Origin: CAZZKE01 sp964655005
GTDB taxonomy: Bacteria; Pseudomonadota; Alphaproteobacteria; Rhodospirillales; JABHCV01
DNA: 28,966 bases
NCBI GenBank assembly: GCA_964655005.1
Contig: CAZZKE010000038.1
Coordinates: forward strand, 1 to 28,966
Direction of reading: 5' to 3'
The notes under the pieces were generated by a model that was not told the DNA's origin, searched no databases, and saw nothing but the letters and a program-made list of their open reading frames with translations. Shown here piece after piece: positions 18,301 to 24,998 of this stretch; position 1 is the first letter of the stretch, and every line of letters begins with the position of its first letter. The position numbers were made by a program, and so were the translations under genes.

Positions 18301-18620
18301 ACGAAAGCAGAAAGCACGACGGCAGTCTGCCTATTATCGGGGTCAACACGTTCATCAACCCGAACCCGGATCAGGCGGTTGGAACGCCGGACCTGGCCCG
18401 TTCAACCGACCGGGAAAAGCAAAATCAGATCGCCCGCCTAAACGCCTTCAAGGCCCGCAATCGGGATCACTCGAAGATCATGCTGGAACGCCTGAAAACG
18501 GCCGCGACGGTTGGCGACAACGTATTCGCGGTGCTGATTGAGGCGGTAAGGCATTGTTCGCTTGGTGAAATTACCGAGGCGCTGTTTGAAACCGGTGGTC
18601 AATATCGGCGCAATATGTGA
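15357..18620 (+). CDS. icmF: Fused isobutyryl-CoA mutase (B12 domain, G-protein chaperone and mutase in one chain)
   Basis: IcmF interconverts isobutyryl-CoA and n-butyryl-CoA (and often isovaleryl/pivalyl-CoA) with adenosylcobalamin. The 1087 residues hold a B12-binding domain at about 20-150 (DGHD at 31-34, with H33 as lower ligand), a MeaB-like GTPase at about 200-480 (GTGGAGKS near 209-216, ETPGIGQGDAG near 304, NKLD near 351), and the mutase barrel at about 560-1080 (TAGVFPFKR, SISGYHIAEAGA). Phe592 in PTRMFAG and Gln736 in DQGQNTC sit where IcmF has Phe/Gln, and where methylmalonyl-CoA mutase has Tyr/Arg, so I exclude the latter. It starts with GTG 15357, 7 bases after AAGGAG. A small conserved gene follows by 14 bases. 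Confidence 0.96.
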   Translation: MLDESATGQTIGNIPENTVPPRFVTAAALFDGHDAAINIMRRILQSAGAEVIHLGHNRSVEDVVRAAIEEDADAIAISSYQGGHVEYFKYMIDLLRRHGRSEILVFGGGGGVITPDEMKELHDYGVRRLYSPEDGRLMGLQGLIDDMMASVKAAPKKKIPVIADGFKATDHALLGRLISLIETGALPAEMADYIHRRAADNGETPVLGITGTGGAGKSSLTDEVIRRFHLYSGAPSIAVIAIDPSRRKTGGALLGDRIRMNSLNGGNVFMRSVGTRGAGSEVPSHIPQMIEVCKAAGFELVIIETPGIGQGDAGIAPLSDVSLYVMTPEFGAASQLEKIDMLDFADLIAVNKLDRKGALDAIRDVRKQVQRNRREFDAKAEDMPVYGTIASRFNDHGITALYQGLVKLFLSKNFTNIECLIEPVAGKVSDSGEAIVPPERQRYLSAITETIRDYNKTIVEQSGIARQHQQLLAARRMLKQVGGATEELTPLIAARLEALDPRCRKLLKNWPKVKDSYGGDEIVTRVRDREIRTVLNRETLSGNKISRVSLPQYQDDGELLRWLLKENLPGYFPYTAGVFPFKRTNEDPTRMFAGEGDAKRTNERFKYLSRHSEAKRLSTAFDSVTLYGNDPDKRPDIYGKIGNSGVSIATLDDMKDLYDGFDLCDPATSVSMTINGPAPTILAMFINTAIDQRLDRFRTDNGRRPSPDETAEIRAWVHENVRGTVQADILKEDQGQNTCIFSTEFALKMMADIQSYFIDHRVRNFYSVSISGYHIAEAGANPITQLAFTLANGFTFVETYLARGMDIDDFAPNLSFFFSNGMDPEYSVMGRVARRIWATAMRFRYGANERSQKLKYHIQTSGRSLHAQEMDFNDIRTTLQALIGIYDNCNSLHTNAHDEAFTTPTEDSVRRALAIQMIINREWGMAMNENPNQGAFIIDELTDLVEASVLREFERISERGGVLGAMETGYQRGKIQDESLYYESRKHDGSLPIIGVNTFINPNPDQAVGTPDLARSTDREKQNQIARLNAFKARNRDHSKIMLERLKTAATVGDNVFAVLIEAVRHCSLGEITEALFETGGQYRRNM

Positions 18621-18634
18621 TATGACGGGCCGTT

Positions 18635-18847
18635 ATGAACGCCGAGAAATCCTATCCAGGGGAAGTCCTGTTTGAATTCCATCCCAGTAGCGGACGGGCC
18701 GTTCGCGTCGTCGCCATAGACCCGGTCACCGGCACCGAGGTGGTGATGGTCGGCGATCGCCGCATGAGCGATGAAATGCTGAAAAGAACGGCGGCCCGCA
18801 AGCTTTTTTATGTCCTCGATAAAAACAAAGATGATTCCAAACGCTAG
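18635..18847 (+). CDS. Small conserved protein, possibly DUF6898 family
   Basis: This 70-residue protein reads as a compact beta-rich domain followed by a helix: GEVLFEFHPSSGRAVRVVAI, DPVTGTEVVMVGDRRMSD, and EMLKRTAARKLFYVLDKN. From memory it resembles the small DUF6898 proteins found in Rhodospirillales, where the DPxTGxEV and LKRxAxRKLxYVL patterns recur; I cannot confirm this. No signal peptide, metal motif or membrane segment is visible. It starts 14 bases after icmF and 93 bases before rpiB, with no clear Shine-Dalgarno. Coding bias and the conserved look of the residues argue it is a real gene. Function unknown. Confidence 0.75.
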   Translation: MNAEKSYPGEVLFEFHPSSGRAVRVVAIDPVTGTEVVMVGDRRMSDEMLKRTAARKLFYVLDKNKDDSKR

Positions 18848-18940
18848 TGGTATGTTGGCAATACATTGCGATATATGGTATCCAGATGATCTCTGGGGTT
18901 TCCAAACATAAAAAAACACCACTATCCAGCGGGGTCGTCC

Positions 18941-19405
18941 ATGCCGTCACAAGATAATCCGCGAAATCTGCCCGTCGCCATCGCCTGCGATCACGGTGGA
19001 ATCGGCTTGAAAGCGGTCCTGATCGAGGAATTGCAGGGGCTTGGATGCGAAATACTCGATCTTGGCACGAACGGCCCGGAATCGGTCGATTATCCGGATT
19101 TCGGGTATGCCATGGGCCGCGCCATACGGGATGGCCGGGCCGGCCGCGGGGTGCTGATATGCGGCAGCGGCATCGGCATTTCCATCGCCGCCAACCGCTT
19201 CAAGGAAGTCCGCGCGGCGCTGGTCCATGATGGCCTGGGGGCCAGATTGGCGCGCCAGCACAACGATGCCAATGTTATCGCTTTTGGGGCTCGCACAACT
19301 GGTGTAGACACGGCGAAAGATTGTCTGAAAATATTTTTTGAAACCGAGGCAGAGGGTGGCCGCCACCAGGGCCGCGTCGGCAAACTGGCCAATCCGCAAA
19401 ACTGA
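18941..19405 (+). CDS. rpiB: Ribose-5-phosphate isomerase B
   Basis: RpiB interconverts ribose 5-phosphate and ribulose 5-phosphate in the pentose phosphate pathway. The 154-residue protein belongs to the RpiB/LacAB fold: VAIACDHGGIGLK (12-24), EILDLGTNGPESVDYPDFG (37-55), LICGSGIGISIAANRF (72-87) with the active-site cysteine 74, and RQHNDANVIAFGART (105-119). Typical length, no defects. It begins with ATG 18941 after a 93-base gap, and its stop is only 2 bases from glyA, so the two are co-transcribed. An allose isomerase activity of the same family cannot be excluded. Confidence 0.95.
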   Translation: MPSQDNPRNLPVAIACDHGGIGLKAVLIEELQGLGCEILDLGTNGPESVDYPDFGYAMGRAIRDGRAGRGVLICGSGIGISIAANRFKEVRAALVHDGLGARLARQHNDANVIAFGARTTGVDTAKDCLKIFFETEAEGGRHQGRVGKLANPQN

Positions 19406-19407
19406 AA

Positions 19408-20727
19408 ATGGGGTTTGTATCAATGTCAGGGGGAAAACCTGTTTATCCGTCCCGCTATCACGAAGATTTTTTCAATCAGGCGCTCGTTGACCGGGACCCG
19501 GAACTGCACGGTGCGATCAATGATGAATTGCGCCGCCAGCAGGATCAGATCGAACTGATCGCCTCGGAAAATATCGTCTCCCGGGCGGTGATGGAAGCCC
19601 AGGGATCGGTAATGACCAACAAGTATGCCGAGGGTTATCCCGGACGGCGCTACTACGGCGGGTGCGAATATGTCGATGTCGCCGAGCAACTGGCCATCGA
19701 CCGGGCGAAAAAGCTGTTCGGCTGTGATTTCGTCAATGTACAGCCCCATTCCGGCGCCCAGGCAAACGGCGCCGTGATGATGGCCCTGCTGCAACCCGGC
19801 GACACCATCATGGGCATGTCGCTGGCCGCCGGCGGCCACCTGACCCACGGCGCCCCGCCGGCCCAGTCCGGCAAGTGGTTTAACGCCGTGCAGTACGGCG
19901 TCAGAAAGGAAGACGCGCTGGTTGATTTTGACGAGGTCGAAAGCCTGGCCCGGCAACACCATCCGAAAATGATTATCGTCGGCGGTTCGGCCTATCCAAG
20001 GACCCTGGATTTCGCCCGTTTCAGGGCCATAGCCAACGACGTCGGGGCGCTGATGATGGTCGATATGGCCCATTTCGCCGGCCTCGTGGCGTCGGCGGTT
20101 CATCCCAGCCCCGTCGGCATCGCCGACGTGGTGACGACGACCACCCACAAGACCCTGCGCGGTCCGCGCGGCGGCATGATCCTGACCAATGACGAGGCGA
20201 TCGCCAAAAAAATTAATTCCGCCGTTTTTCCGGGCCTTCAGGGTGGCCCGCTGATGCACGTTATCGCCGCCAAGGCGGTCGCTTTCGGCGAGGCCCTGCG
20301 CCCGGAATTCAAGGTCTATTCGCAGACGGTCGCCGAAAATGCCGGAATTCTGGCCGCGACGCTGGTCGAGCGTGGCCTGGATATAGTTTCCGGCGGCACC
20401 GATACCCACCTGATGCTGGTCGATCTGCGGTCCAAGGGGTTGACCGGTCGCGATGCCGAGCACAGCCTGGACCGGGCGCGCATGACCTGCAACAAAAACG
20501 GTATTCCGTTCGACCCGGAAAAACCGATGGTGACCTCTGGCATTCGCCTGGGTACGCCGGCCGGCACCACCCGCGGCTTCGGGCCGGAAGAATTCAGGCT
20601 AATCGGTAATTTGATTGGCGATGTCCTCGATGGCCTGGCGGCGGGGACAAATGACAATGGCGCCGTCGAACGAGAAGTGGCGGACAAAGTGTTACGGCTT
20701 TGCCGGAAATTCCCGATTTATTGGTAA
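19408..20727 (+). CDS. glyA: Serine hydroxymethyltransferase
   Basis: GlyA converts serine and tetrahydrofolate to glycine and methylene-tetrahydrofolate, the main one-carbon source. The 439-residue protein carries ELIASENIVSRAVMEAQGS, NKYAEGYPGRRYYGG, NVQPHSGAQAN, HLTHGAPP, VDMAHFAGLVA and TTTTHKTLRGPRGG, where lysine 248 binds PLP. The C-terminal GIRLGTPAGTTRGFG block is also present. ATG 19408 gives six extra residues; ATG 19423 (MSGGKPVYPSRY) is equally possible since neither has a good Shine-Dalgarno. It follows rpiB by 2 bases and precedes nrdR by 13. Confidence 0.98.
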   Translation: MGFVSMSGGKPVYPSRYHEDFFNQALVDRDPELHGAINDELRRQQDQIELIASENIVSRAVMEAQGSVMTNKYAEGYPGRRYYGGCEYVDVAEQLAIDRAKKLFGCDFVNVQPHSGAQANGAVMMALLQPGDTIMGMSLAAGGHLTHGAPPAQSGKWFNAVQYGVRKEDALVDFDEVESLARQHHPKMIIVGGSAYPRTLDFARFRAIANDVGALMMVDMAHFAGLVASAVHPSPVGIADVVTTTTHKTLRGPRGGMILTNDEAIAKKINSAVFPGLQGGPLMHVIAAKAVAFGEALRPEFKVYSQTVAENAGILAATLVERGLDIVSGGTDTHLMLVDLRSKGLTGRDAEHSLDRARMTCNKNGIPFDPEKPMVTSGIRLGTPAGTTRGFGPEEFRLIGNLIGDVLDGLAAGTNDNGAVEREVADKVLRLCRKFPIYW

Positions 20728-20740
20728 GGAGCACATAATC

Positions 20741-21202
20741 ATGCGCTGTCCGTTTTGCGGTGGAGACGACACCCAGGTCAAGGATTCACGCCCGACCGAA
20801 GACAATGCGACAATCCGGCGCCGGCGTTTTTGCCCGGACTGCGGTTCCCGCTTTACCACCTTCGAGCGGGTCCAGTTGCGTGACCTGACGGTGGTCAAGA
20901 AGAACGGCGACAAGGCCCCGTTCGACCGTGACAAGGTAACCAGGTCGTTGCGTGTCGCGCTGCGCAAGCGACCGGTCGATGACGACCGTATAGAGCGTAT
21001 CGTCAACGGCATTCAGCGCCGCCTGGAGACGCTCGGCGAAAGTGAAATTCCGACCAAAGTGGTCGGCGAAATGATTATGGATAACCTGCGCGACCTCGAT
21101 CAGGTGGCTTATGTGCGGTTTGCATCGGTTTATCGTAATTTTCGCGAGGCCAAGGATTTCGAGGCGTTTATCGATGAACTGGGCGACGACGACAAAAACT
21201 GA
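20741..21202 (+). CDS. nrdR: Transcriptional repressor NrdR
   Basis: NrdR represses ribonucleotide reductase genes when dATP/ATP signals adequate supply. The 153-residue protein has an N-terminal zinc ribbon with C3, C6, C31 and C34 (MRCPFCGG and RFCPDCGSRFTTFER) and a C-terminal ATP-cone domain (about 49-139) opening VVKKNGDKAPFDRDKVTRSL. The RxRRFCP pattern and ATP-cone are the family hallmarks. ATG 20741 is preceded by AAGGAGC at 20726-20732, 8 bases upstream. An open frame reaches 20615 inside glyA but is not used. nrdJ with candidate NrdR boxes lies 19 kb away in this window. Confidence 0.97.
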   Translation: MRCPFCGGDDTQVKDSRPTEDNATIRRRRFCPDCGSRFTTFERVQLRDLTVVKKNGDKAPFDRDKVTRSLRVALRKRPVDDDRIERIVNGIQRRLETLGESEIPTKVVGEMIMDNLRDLDQVAYVRFASVYRNFREAKDFEAFIDELGDDDKN

Positions 21203-22316
21203 TTCAGTTGATCTGGCGCATATGCGTTCGGCCCTGACTCTGGCGCGGCGCGGTTTGGGCTCGGTGGCGCCGAACCCGGCGGTCGGTTGCGTTATTGTCG
21301 GATCGACCGGGCAGGTCGCCGGGCGTGGTTTTACCGGAAACGGGGGGCGGCCCCACGCCGAAACCGTGGCCATCGGCAACGCCGGCGAACGGTGCCGTGG
21401 CGCCACCGCTTACGTAAGCCTGGAACCGTGCGATCATCACGGCCAGACGCCGCCCTGTTCCGTGGCCCTGGCAGAGGCCGGGATCGGCCGCGCCGTAATT
21501 GCCTGCAACGACCCCGATCCACGGGTTTCGGGATCGGGAATCAGGCGTTTGCAGGATCGCGGAATCGAGGTCGCCACCGGTGTTTGCGAGGAACAGGCGC
21601 GGGACCTGAACGCCGGATTTTTCCTGAAGGTGCTCGAAGGACGACCGCTTTTCACCCTGAAAGCGGCAAGCACGCTTGATGGCCGCATCGCCACCGCAAA
21701 CGGGTCGAGCCGATGGATAACCGGAACCGGGGCCAGGGCCGCCGGTCATATGTTGCGGGCCGGCCACGACGCCATCATGATCGGCATTGGCACAGTGTTG
21801 GCCGACGATCCCGGACTCGATTGCCGGCTTTCCGGGATGGCGGAATTTTCGCCCGTGCCGGTTATTGCCGACAGCAACCTGCGGTGTCCCGAAACGGCCC
21901 GCCTGCTGGACCGGGACCCGATCATCTTGACCCTTGAAGGCAGTGATCCCGAAAAAAAAGGGCGGCTCGAAGATCGCGGCGCCAGCGTCATCGCCATCGA
22001 TGCCGACGCCAGCGGTCGACCGGACCCGCGAGCCATGGCCGGGGCCCTAGGACAACTGGGCCTTACAAGGGTCCTGATCGAAGGCGGCGGCGTCCTGGCC
22101 GGGAGTTTCCTGGGGGCCGGGCTGATCGACCGGCTGGAATGGTTTTTGGGTCCGAAAATTATCGGTGGCGATGGCCTTCCCGCCGTCGCCGGTTTCGGTG
22201 TCGGGGCCATGGCCGATGCGCCGGGTTACAGCCTTGTCGGAACTCGGGAAATCGATGGCGACATGTATCAATCATACAAACGGAATCTTCAGGCAACAAA
22301 ATGTTTACCGGAATAA
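21174..22316 (+). CDS. ribD: Bifunctional riboflavin deaminase/reductase RibD
   Basis: RibD deaminates the pyrimidine intermediate and then reduces its ribosyl chain, steps two and three of riboflavin synthesis. Residues about 13-145 form the zinc deaminase with H61 and E63 (RPHAETVAI) and C86 and C95 (EPCDHHGQTPPC). Residues about 155-375 form the reductase with FTLKAASTLDGRIAT, SRWITG, GIGTVLADDP and LIEGGGVLAGSFL. The start is uncertain: ATG 21174 (overlapping nrdR by 29 bases) or ATG 21222. The internal HMRSALTLARRGLG methionine is the conserved family methionine, so the longer form is preferred. Confidence 0.93.
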   Translation: MNWATTTKTDSVDLAHMRSALTLARRGLGSVAPNPAVGCVIVGSTGQVAGRGFTGNGGRPHAETVAIGNAGERCRGATAYVSLEPCDHHGQTPPCSVALAEAGIGRAVIACNDPDPRVSGSGIRRLQDRGIEVATGVCEEQARDLNAGFFLKVLEGRPLFTLKAASTLDGRIATANGSSRWITGTGARAAGHMLRAGHDAIMIGIGTVLADDPGLDCRLSGMAEFSPVPVIADSNLRCPETARLLDRDPIILTLEGSDPEKKGRLEDRGASVIAIDADASGRPDPRAMAGALGQLGLTRVLIEGGGVLAGSFLGAGLIDRLEWFLGPKIIGGDGLPAVAGFGVGAMADAPGYSLVGTREIDGDMYQSYKRNLQATKCLPE

Positions 22317-22888
22317 TCACCGATCTGGGCTCGGTCCGCGCCATTACCAAGGCAGGCGATACCAGGATCGAAATAAATACCTCCTATGATACTTCGACAA
22401 TCGATTTGGGCGCTTCAATCTGTTGTTCCGGGGCCTGTATGACGGTGGTTGCAACGGGACCAGACTGGTACGCGGTCGAGGCCTCGCAGGAAACCCTGTC
22501 GAAAACGACCATCGGTTCCTGGGTAGTCGGGACAACGGTCAACCTGGAACGCGCCCTGAAAGCCGGCGACGAGATGGGTGGGCATATCGTATCCGGCCAT
22601 GTCGATGGCGTGGCGACGGTCGAAGATACCCGCGACGAAGGGGATTCCCTGCGGGTTACCTTCGGGGCGCCGGAAAGCTTGAAGCAATATGTCGCCGCCA
22701 AAGGATCTGTTACCCTTGACGGGGTATCCTTAACGGTAAATGAAGTCGATGGGATATCGTTCGGTGTTAACCTGATCGGCCACACCCGGAATGTGACGAC
22801 ACTGGGAAAACTTTCGCCCGGAAGCGTCGTCAACATGGAAATTGATATGCTTGCGCGCTATGTTGCGCGCCTTCTCGAATTTAAATAG
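22301..22888 (+). CDS. ribE: Riboflavin synthase alpha chain
   Basis: This trimeric enzyme dismutates two lumazine molecules to riboflavin. The 195-residue product starts MFTGIITDLGSV, has the two tandem lumazine-binding barrels with SGACMTVV (43-50) and GSVTLDGVSLTVNEV in the equivalent place of the second barrel, GGHIVSGHVDG at 93-103, and LIGHTRNVTTLG near the end. Gene ends LLEFK. ATG 22301 lies inside the last 16 bases of ribD, so the two are translationally coupled. Naming varies (ribE or ribC). Length and motifs are normal. Confidence 0.96.
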   Translation: MFTGIITDLGSVRAITKAGDTRIEINTSYDTSTIDLGASICCSGACMTVVATGPDWYAVEASQETLSKTTIGSWVVGTTVNLERALKAGDEMGGHIVSGHVDGVATVEDTRDEGDSLRVTFGAPESLKQYVAAKGSVTLDGVSLTVNEVDGISFGVNLIGHTRNVTTLGKLSPGSVVNMEIDMLARYVARLLEFK

Positions 22889-22897
22889 GGTCAGACC

Positions 22898-24010
22898 TTG
22901 CCATACAGTGATCAGTTATCCTCGATCGAGGACATTATCGAAGATGCCCGCAACGGGCGGATGTTTATCCTCGTCGATGACGAAGAACGCGAAAATGAGG
23001 GCGATCTTGTCATCCCGGCGCAGATGGCGACTCCGGAAGCGATTAACTTCATGGCCAAACACGGTCGTGGGTTGATCTGCCTGACGCTTACCCCGGAACG
23101 GGTCCGGGAGCTGGAATTGCCGCTGATGTCGAAGGAAAATGATTCCCGCCATCACACCGCCTTTACGGTATCAATCGAGGCCAGAGAGGGGGTGACGACC
23201 GGAATTTCCGCCTCGGACCGGGCCCGCACCGTCGCCGTCGCCGTCGATCCGACCAAGGGCAAGTACGATTTGGCCAGCCCCGGCCATGTTTTCCCGCTGG
23301 AAGCCAAACAAGGCGGCGTACTGGTCAGGACCGGCCATACCGAAGCGGCGGTGGATGTATCCCGGCTGGCCGGGCTAAATCCGTCGGGCGTGATTTGTGA
23401 AATCATGAATGAAGACGGCACCATGGCGCGGATGCCGGATCTGGTCGCCTTCGCCCAGTTCCATAATTTGAAAATCGGCGCTATCGCCGATTTGATCGCC
23501 TATCGCCTGAAACACGACAGCCTGATCGAGCGAACCCTTGAAACAGCCTTCGAGAGTGAATACGGCGGCGAGTTTCAAATGATTGTTTACACCAATCATA
23601 TAGCCTACGCCGAACATATAGCGCTGGTAAAAGGGGATATATCGACCGACCAGCCGGTCCTGGTGCGGATGCACGCCATGAACGTACTGGGTGACGTGCT
23701 GGGCGATGCTTCTGACGGCAAATCAAACGATCTGCGCCGGGCCATGGAACTAATCGCCGGGGAGGGCCGGGGCGTTGTCGTGCTGATCCGCGAGCCGCAC
23801 CGGACGGCGCTGTCCGACCGGGTTCGGGCCAAGCTCGGACAACCGGTACCGACCACGGAGCTCAGGGATTATGGTGTCGGTGCGCAAATTCTGCTGGATC
23901 TCGGGGTCAAGGACATGATCTTGCTGTCCAACACCAAATTGACGATCATCGGGCTCGAAGGTTATGGCCTCAGCGTCGTCGAGCAGCGCCCGATACCGGG
24001 CGAGCAGTGA
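22898..24010 (+). CDS. ribB: 3,4-Dihydroxy-2-butanone-4-phosphate synthase with a degenerate GTP cyclohydrolase II-like domain (RibBX type)
   Basis: The N-terminal domain (1-205) makes dihydroxybutanone phosphate from ribulose 5-phosphate and is intact: DDEERENEGDLVIPA (27-41), RTGHTEAAVD (144-153), GVICEI and MNEDG. The second domain (206-370) resembles RibA GTP cyclohydrolase II but lacks its zinc cysteines: where RibA has CLTGD and RCDCG, this protein has VLGDV and a cysteine-free stretch at 259-280. The RQEGRGIGL segment is also lost (reads REPHRTALS). It should therefore not act on GTP. Proteins like this were described as RibBX in Proteobacteria. It starts with TTG 22898; no earlier usable start is seen. 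Confidence 0.93.
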   Translation: MPYSDQLSSIEDIIEDARNGRMFILVDDEERENEGDLVIPAQMATPEAINFMAKHGRGLICLTLTPERVRELELPLMSKENDSRHHTAFTVSIEAREGVTTGISASDRARTVAVAVDPTKGKYDLASPGHVFPLEAKQGGVLVRTGHTEAAVDVSRLAGLNPSGVICEIMNEDGTMARMPDLVAFAQFHNLKIGAIADLIAYRLKHDSLIERTLETAFESEYGGEFQMIVYTNHIAYAEHIALVKGDISTDQPVLVRMHAMNVLGDVLGDASDGKSNDLRRAMELIAGEGRGVVVLIREPHRTALSDRVRAKLGQPVPTTELRDYGVGAQILLDLGVKDMILLSNTKLTIIGLEGYGLSVVEQRPIPGEQ

Positions 24011-24018
24011 GGGAAGAG

Positions 24019-24483
24019 ATGTCCGACGCAGCGAAAATACTGATTGTCGAGGGTCGTTTTTACGAAGATATCGCCGACGAGCTGTGTAAGGGCGCGGCTC
24101 GGGTGCTTGATGCCGCCGGCATGACCTACGAACGCCTTGCCGTGCCAGGCGCCTTTGAAATACCCCAGGCCATCCGTTTCGCCATTCGTTCCATGGAAAT
24201 TGGCTCGGCCATGAACCGCTACGCCGGTTTCATCGCCCTTGGCTGCGTCATCAGGGGGGGGACCACGCATTACGATTACGTTTGCCAGGAATCGGCCCGC
24301 GCCCTGATGGATATCCCGATGAATTACAGCGTCGCCATGGGATACGGAATCCTGACCTGCGAAAACCGCGAGCAGGCCTGGCAGCGCGCCGATGTCGGCA
24401 AGGGCAACAAGGGTGGTACCGTGGCCATGGCCTGTCTTCGCATGATGGAAGTGAAAAAACATTTCAGGCTCGTTCCTCGATGA
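24019..24483 (+). CDS. ribH: 6,7-Dimethyl-8-ribityllumazine synthase
   Basis: RibH condenses dihydroxybutanone phosphate with the pyrimidine intermediate to lumazine, the substrate of riboflavin synthase. The 154-residue product has the family sites VPGAFEIP (42-49), GCVIRGGTTHYDYV (75-88) with the catalytic histidine 84, and GILTCENREQA; KGNKG lies near the end. ATG 24019 is preceded directly by GAGGGAAG (24009-24016), whereas the longer GTG 24007 overlaps ribB; I chose ATG. Its last codons overlap nusB as ATGA. Probably forms the usual icosahedral or pentameric assembly. Confidence 0.96.
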   Translation: MSDAAKILIVEGRFYEDIADELCKGAARVLDAAGMTYERLAVPGAFEIPQAIRFAIRSMEIGSAMNRYAGFIALGCVIRGGTTHYDYVCQESARALMDIPMNYSVAMGYGILTCENREQAWQRADVGKGNKGGTVAMACLRMMEVKKHFRLVPR

Positions 24484-24998
24484 GCAACAGACCATACGTT
24501 TCCCGGGCGATCAGGGAACGGAGCGCGGCCCGGCTGGCCGCCGTGCAAGCCCTGTATGAGATGGATATGACCGGCGTCTCGCCGGGGCAGGTGCTGGAAG
24601 ATTTTCTTAAACAGCGCTGGCAGGCTCAACCGGTCAGGCCGGACGATCTGGAAGACGGCGAACAGGACCTGAGCGACCTGGCCGCACCGGATAGCGGCTT
24701 GCTGTCGGATCTGGTCCGCGGCGTCACGTCTCGCCGCGAGGATTTAGACGGGATGATCGGACCGGCTCTTTCCGGGGACTGGAGCGTTAAGCGCCTGGAA
24801 CCACTGCTGCGGGCCATCTTGCGCACGGGAACATTTGAATTACTGAGCATGGTGGAAGTTCCGGCGCCGGTGGTTATCAATGAATATGTCAATGTCGCCA
24901 AGGCCTTCTACGAAAAAAACCAGCCAGGTATGGTTAACGGGGTGCTCGACAAGCTGGCCCGAATTCTGCGCGGTCCGGAAATGGAAGAGTTGAACTGA
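24480..24998 (+). CDS. nusB: Transcription antitermination factor NusB
   Basis: NusB with NusE binds the boxA RNA of rRNA operons and prevents early termination. The 172-residue protein is all-helical with SARLAAVQALYEMDM (20-34), LSDLVRGV, PLLRAILRTGTFELLSM and the conserved ending VINEYVNVAKAFYEKNQPGMVNGVLDKLAR. The central acidic insertion (PDDLEDGEQDLSDLAAPDS) is typical of alphaproteobacterial NusB. The frame opens far upstream (24282), but ATG 24480 overlaps the ribH stop as ATGA, and the product then begins MSNRPYVSRAIRER. ribH-nusB-thiL is a widespread order. Confidence 0.96.
   Translation: MSNRPYVSRAIRERSAARLAAVQALYEMDMTGVSPGQVLEDFLKQRWQAQPVRPDDLEDGEQDLSDLAAPDSGLLSDLVRGVTSRREDLDGMIGPALSGDWSVKRLEPLLRAILRTGTFELLSMVEVPAPVVINEYVNVAKAFYEKNQPGMVNGVLDKLARILRGPEMEELN

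Noticed and set aside
17178..18317. Leftward open frame of 379 codons opposite icmF
   Set aside because: It is the antisense shadow of the mutase barrel, whose motifs are continuous on the plus strand.
19426..20463. Leftward open frame of 345 codons opposite glyA
   Set aside because: It mirrors the glyA codons, has no recognisable domain, and glyA on the other strand is complete.
20724..20732. Second copy of the AAGGAGCAC part of the 55-base palindrome
   Set aside because: Only 9 bases are shared, no opposite arm is present, and the bases serve as the nrdR Shine-Dalgarno.
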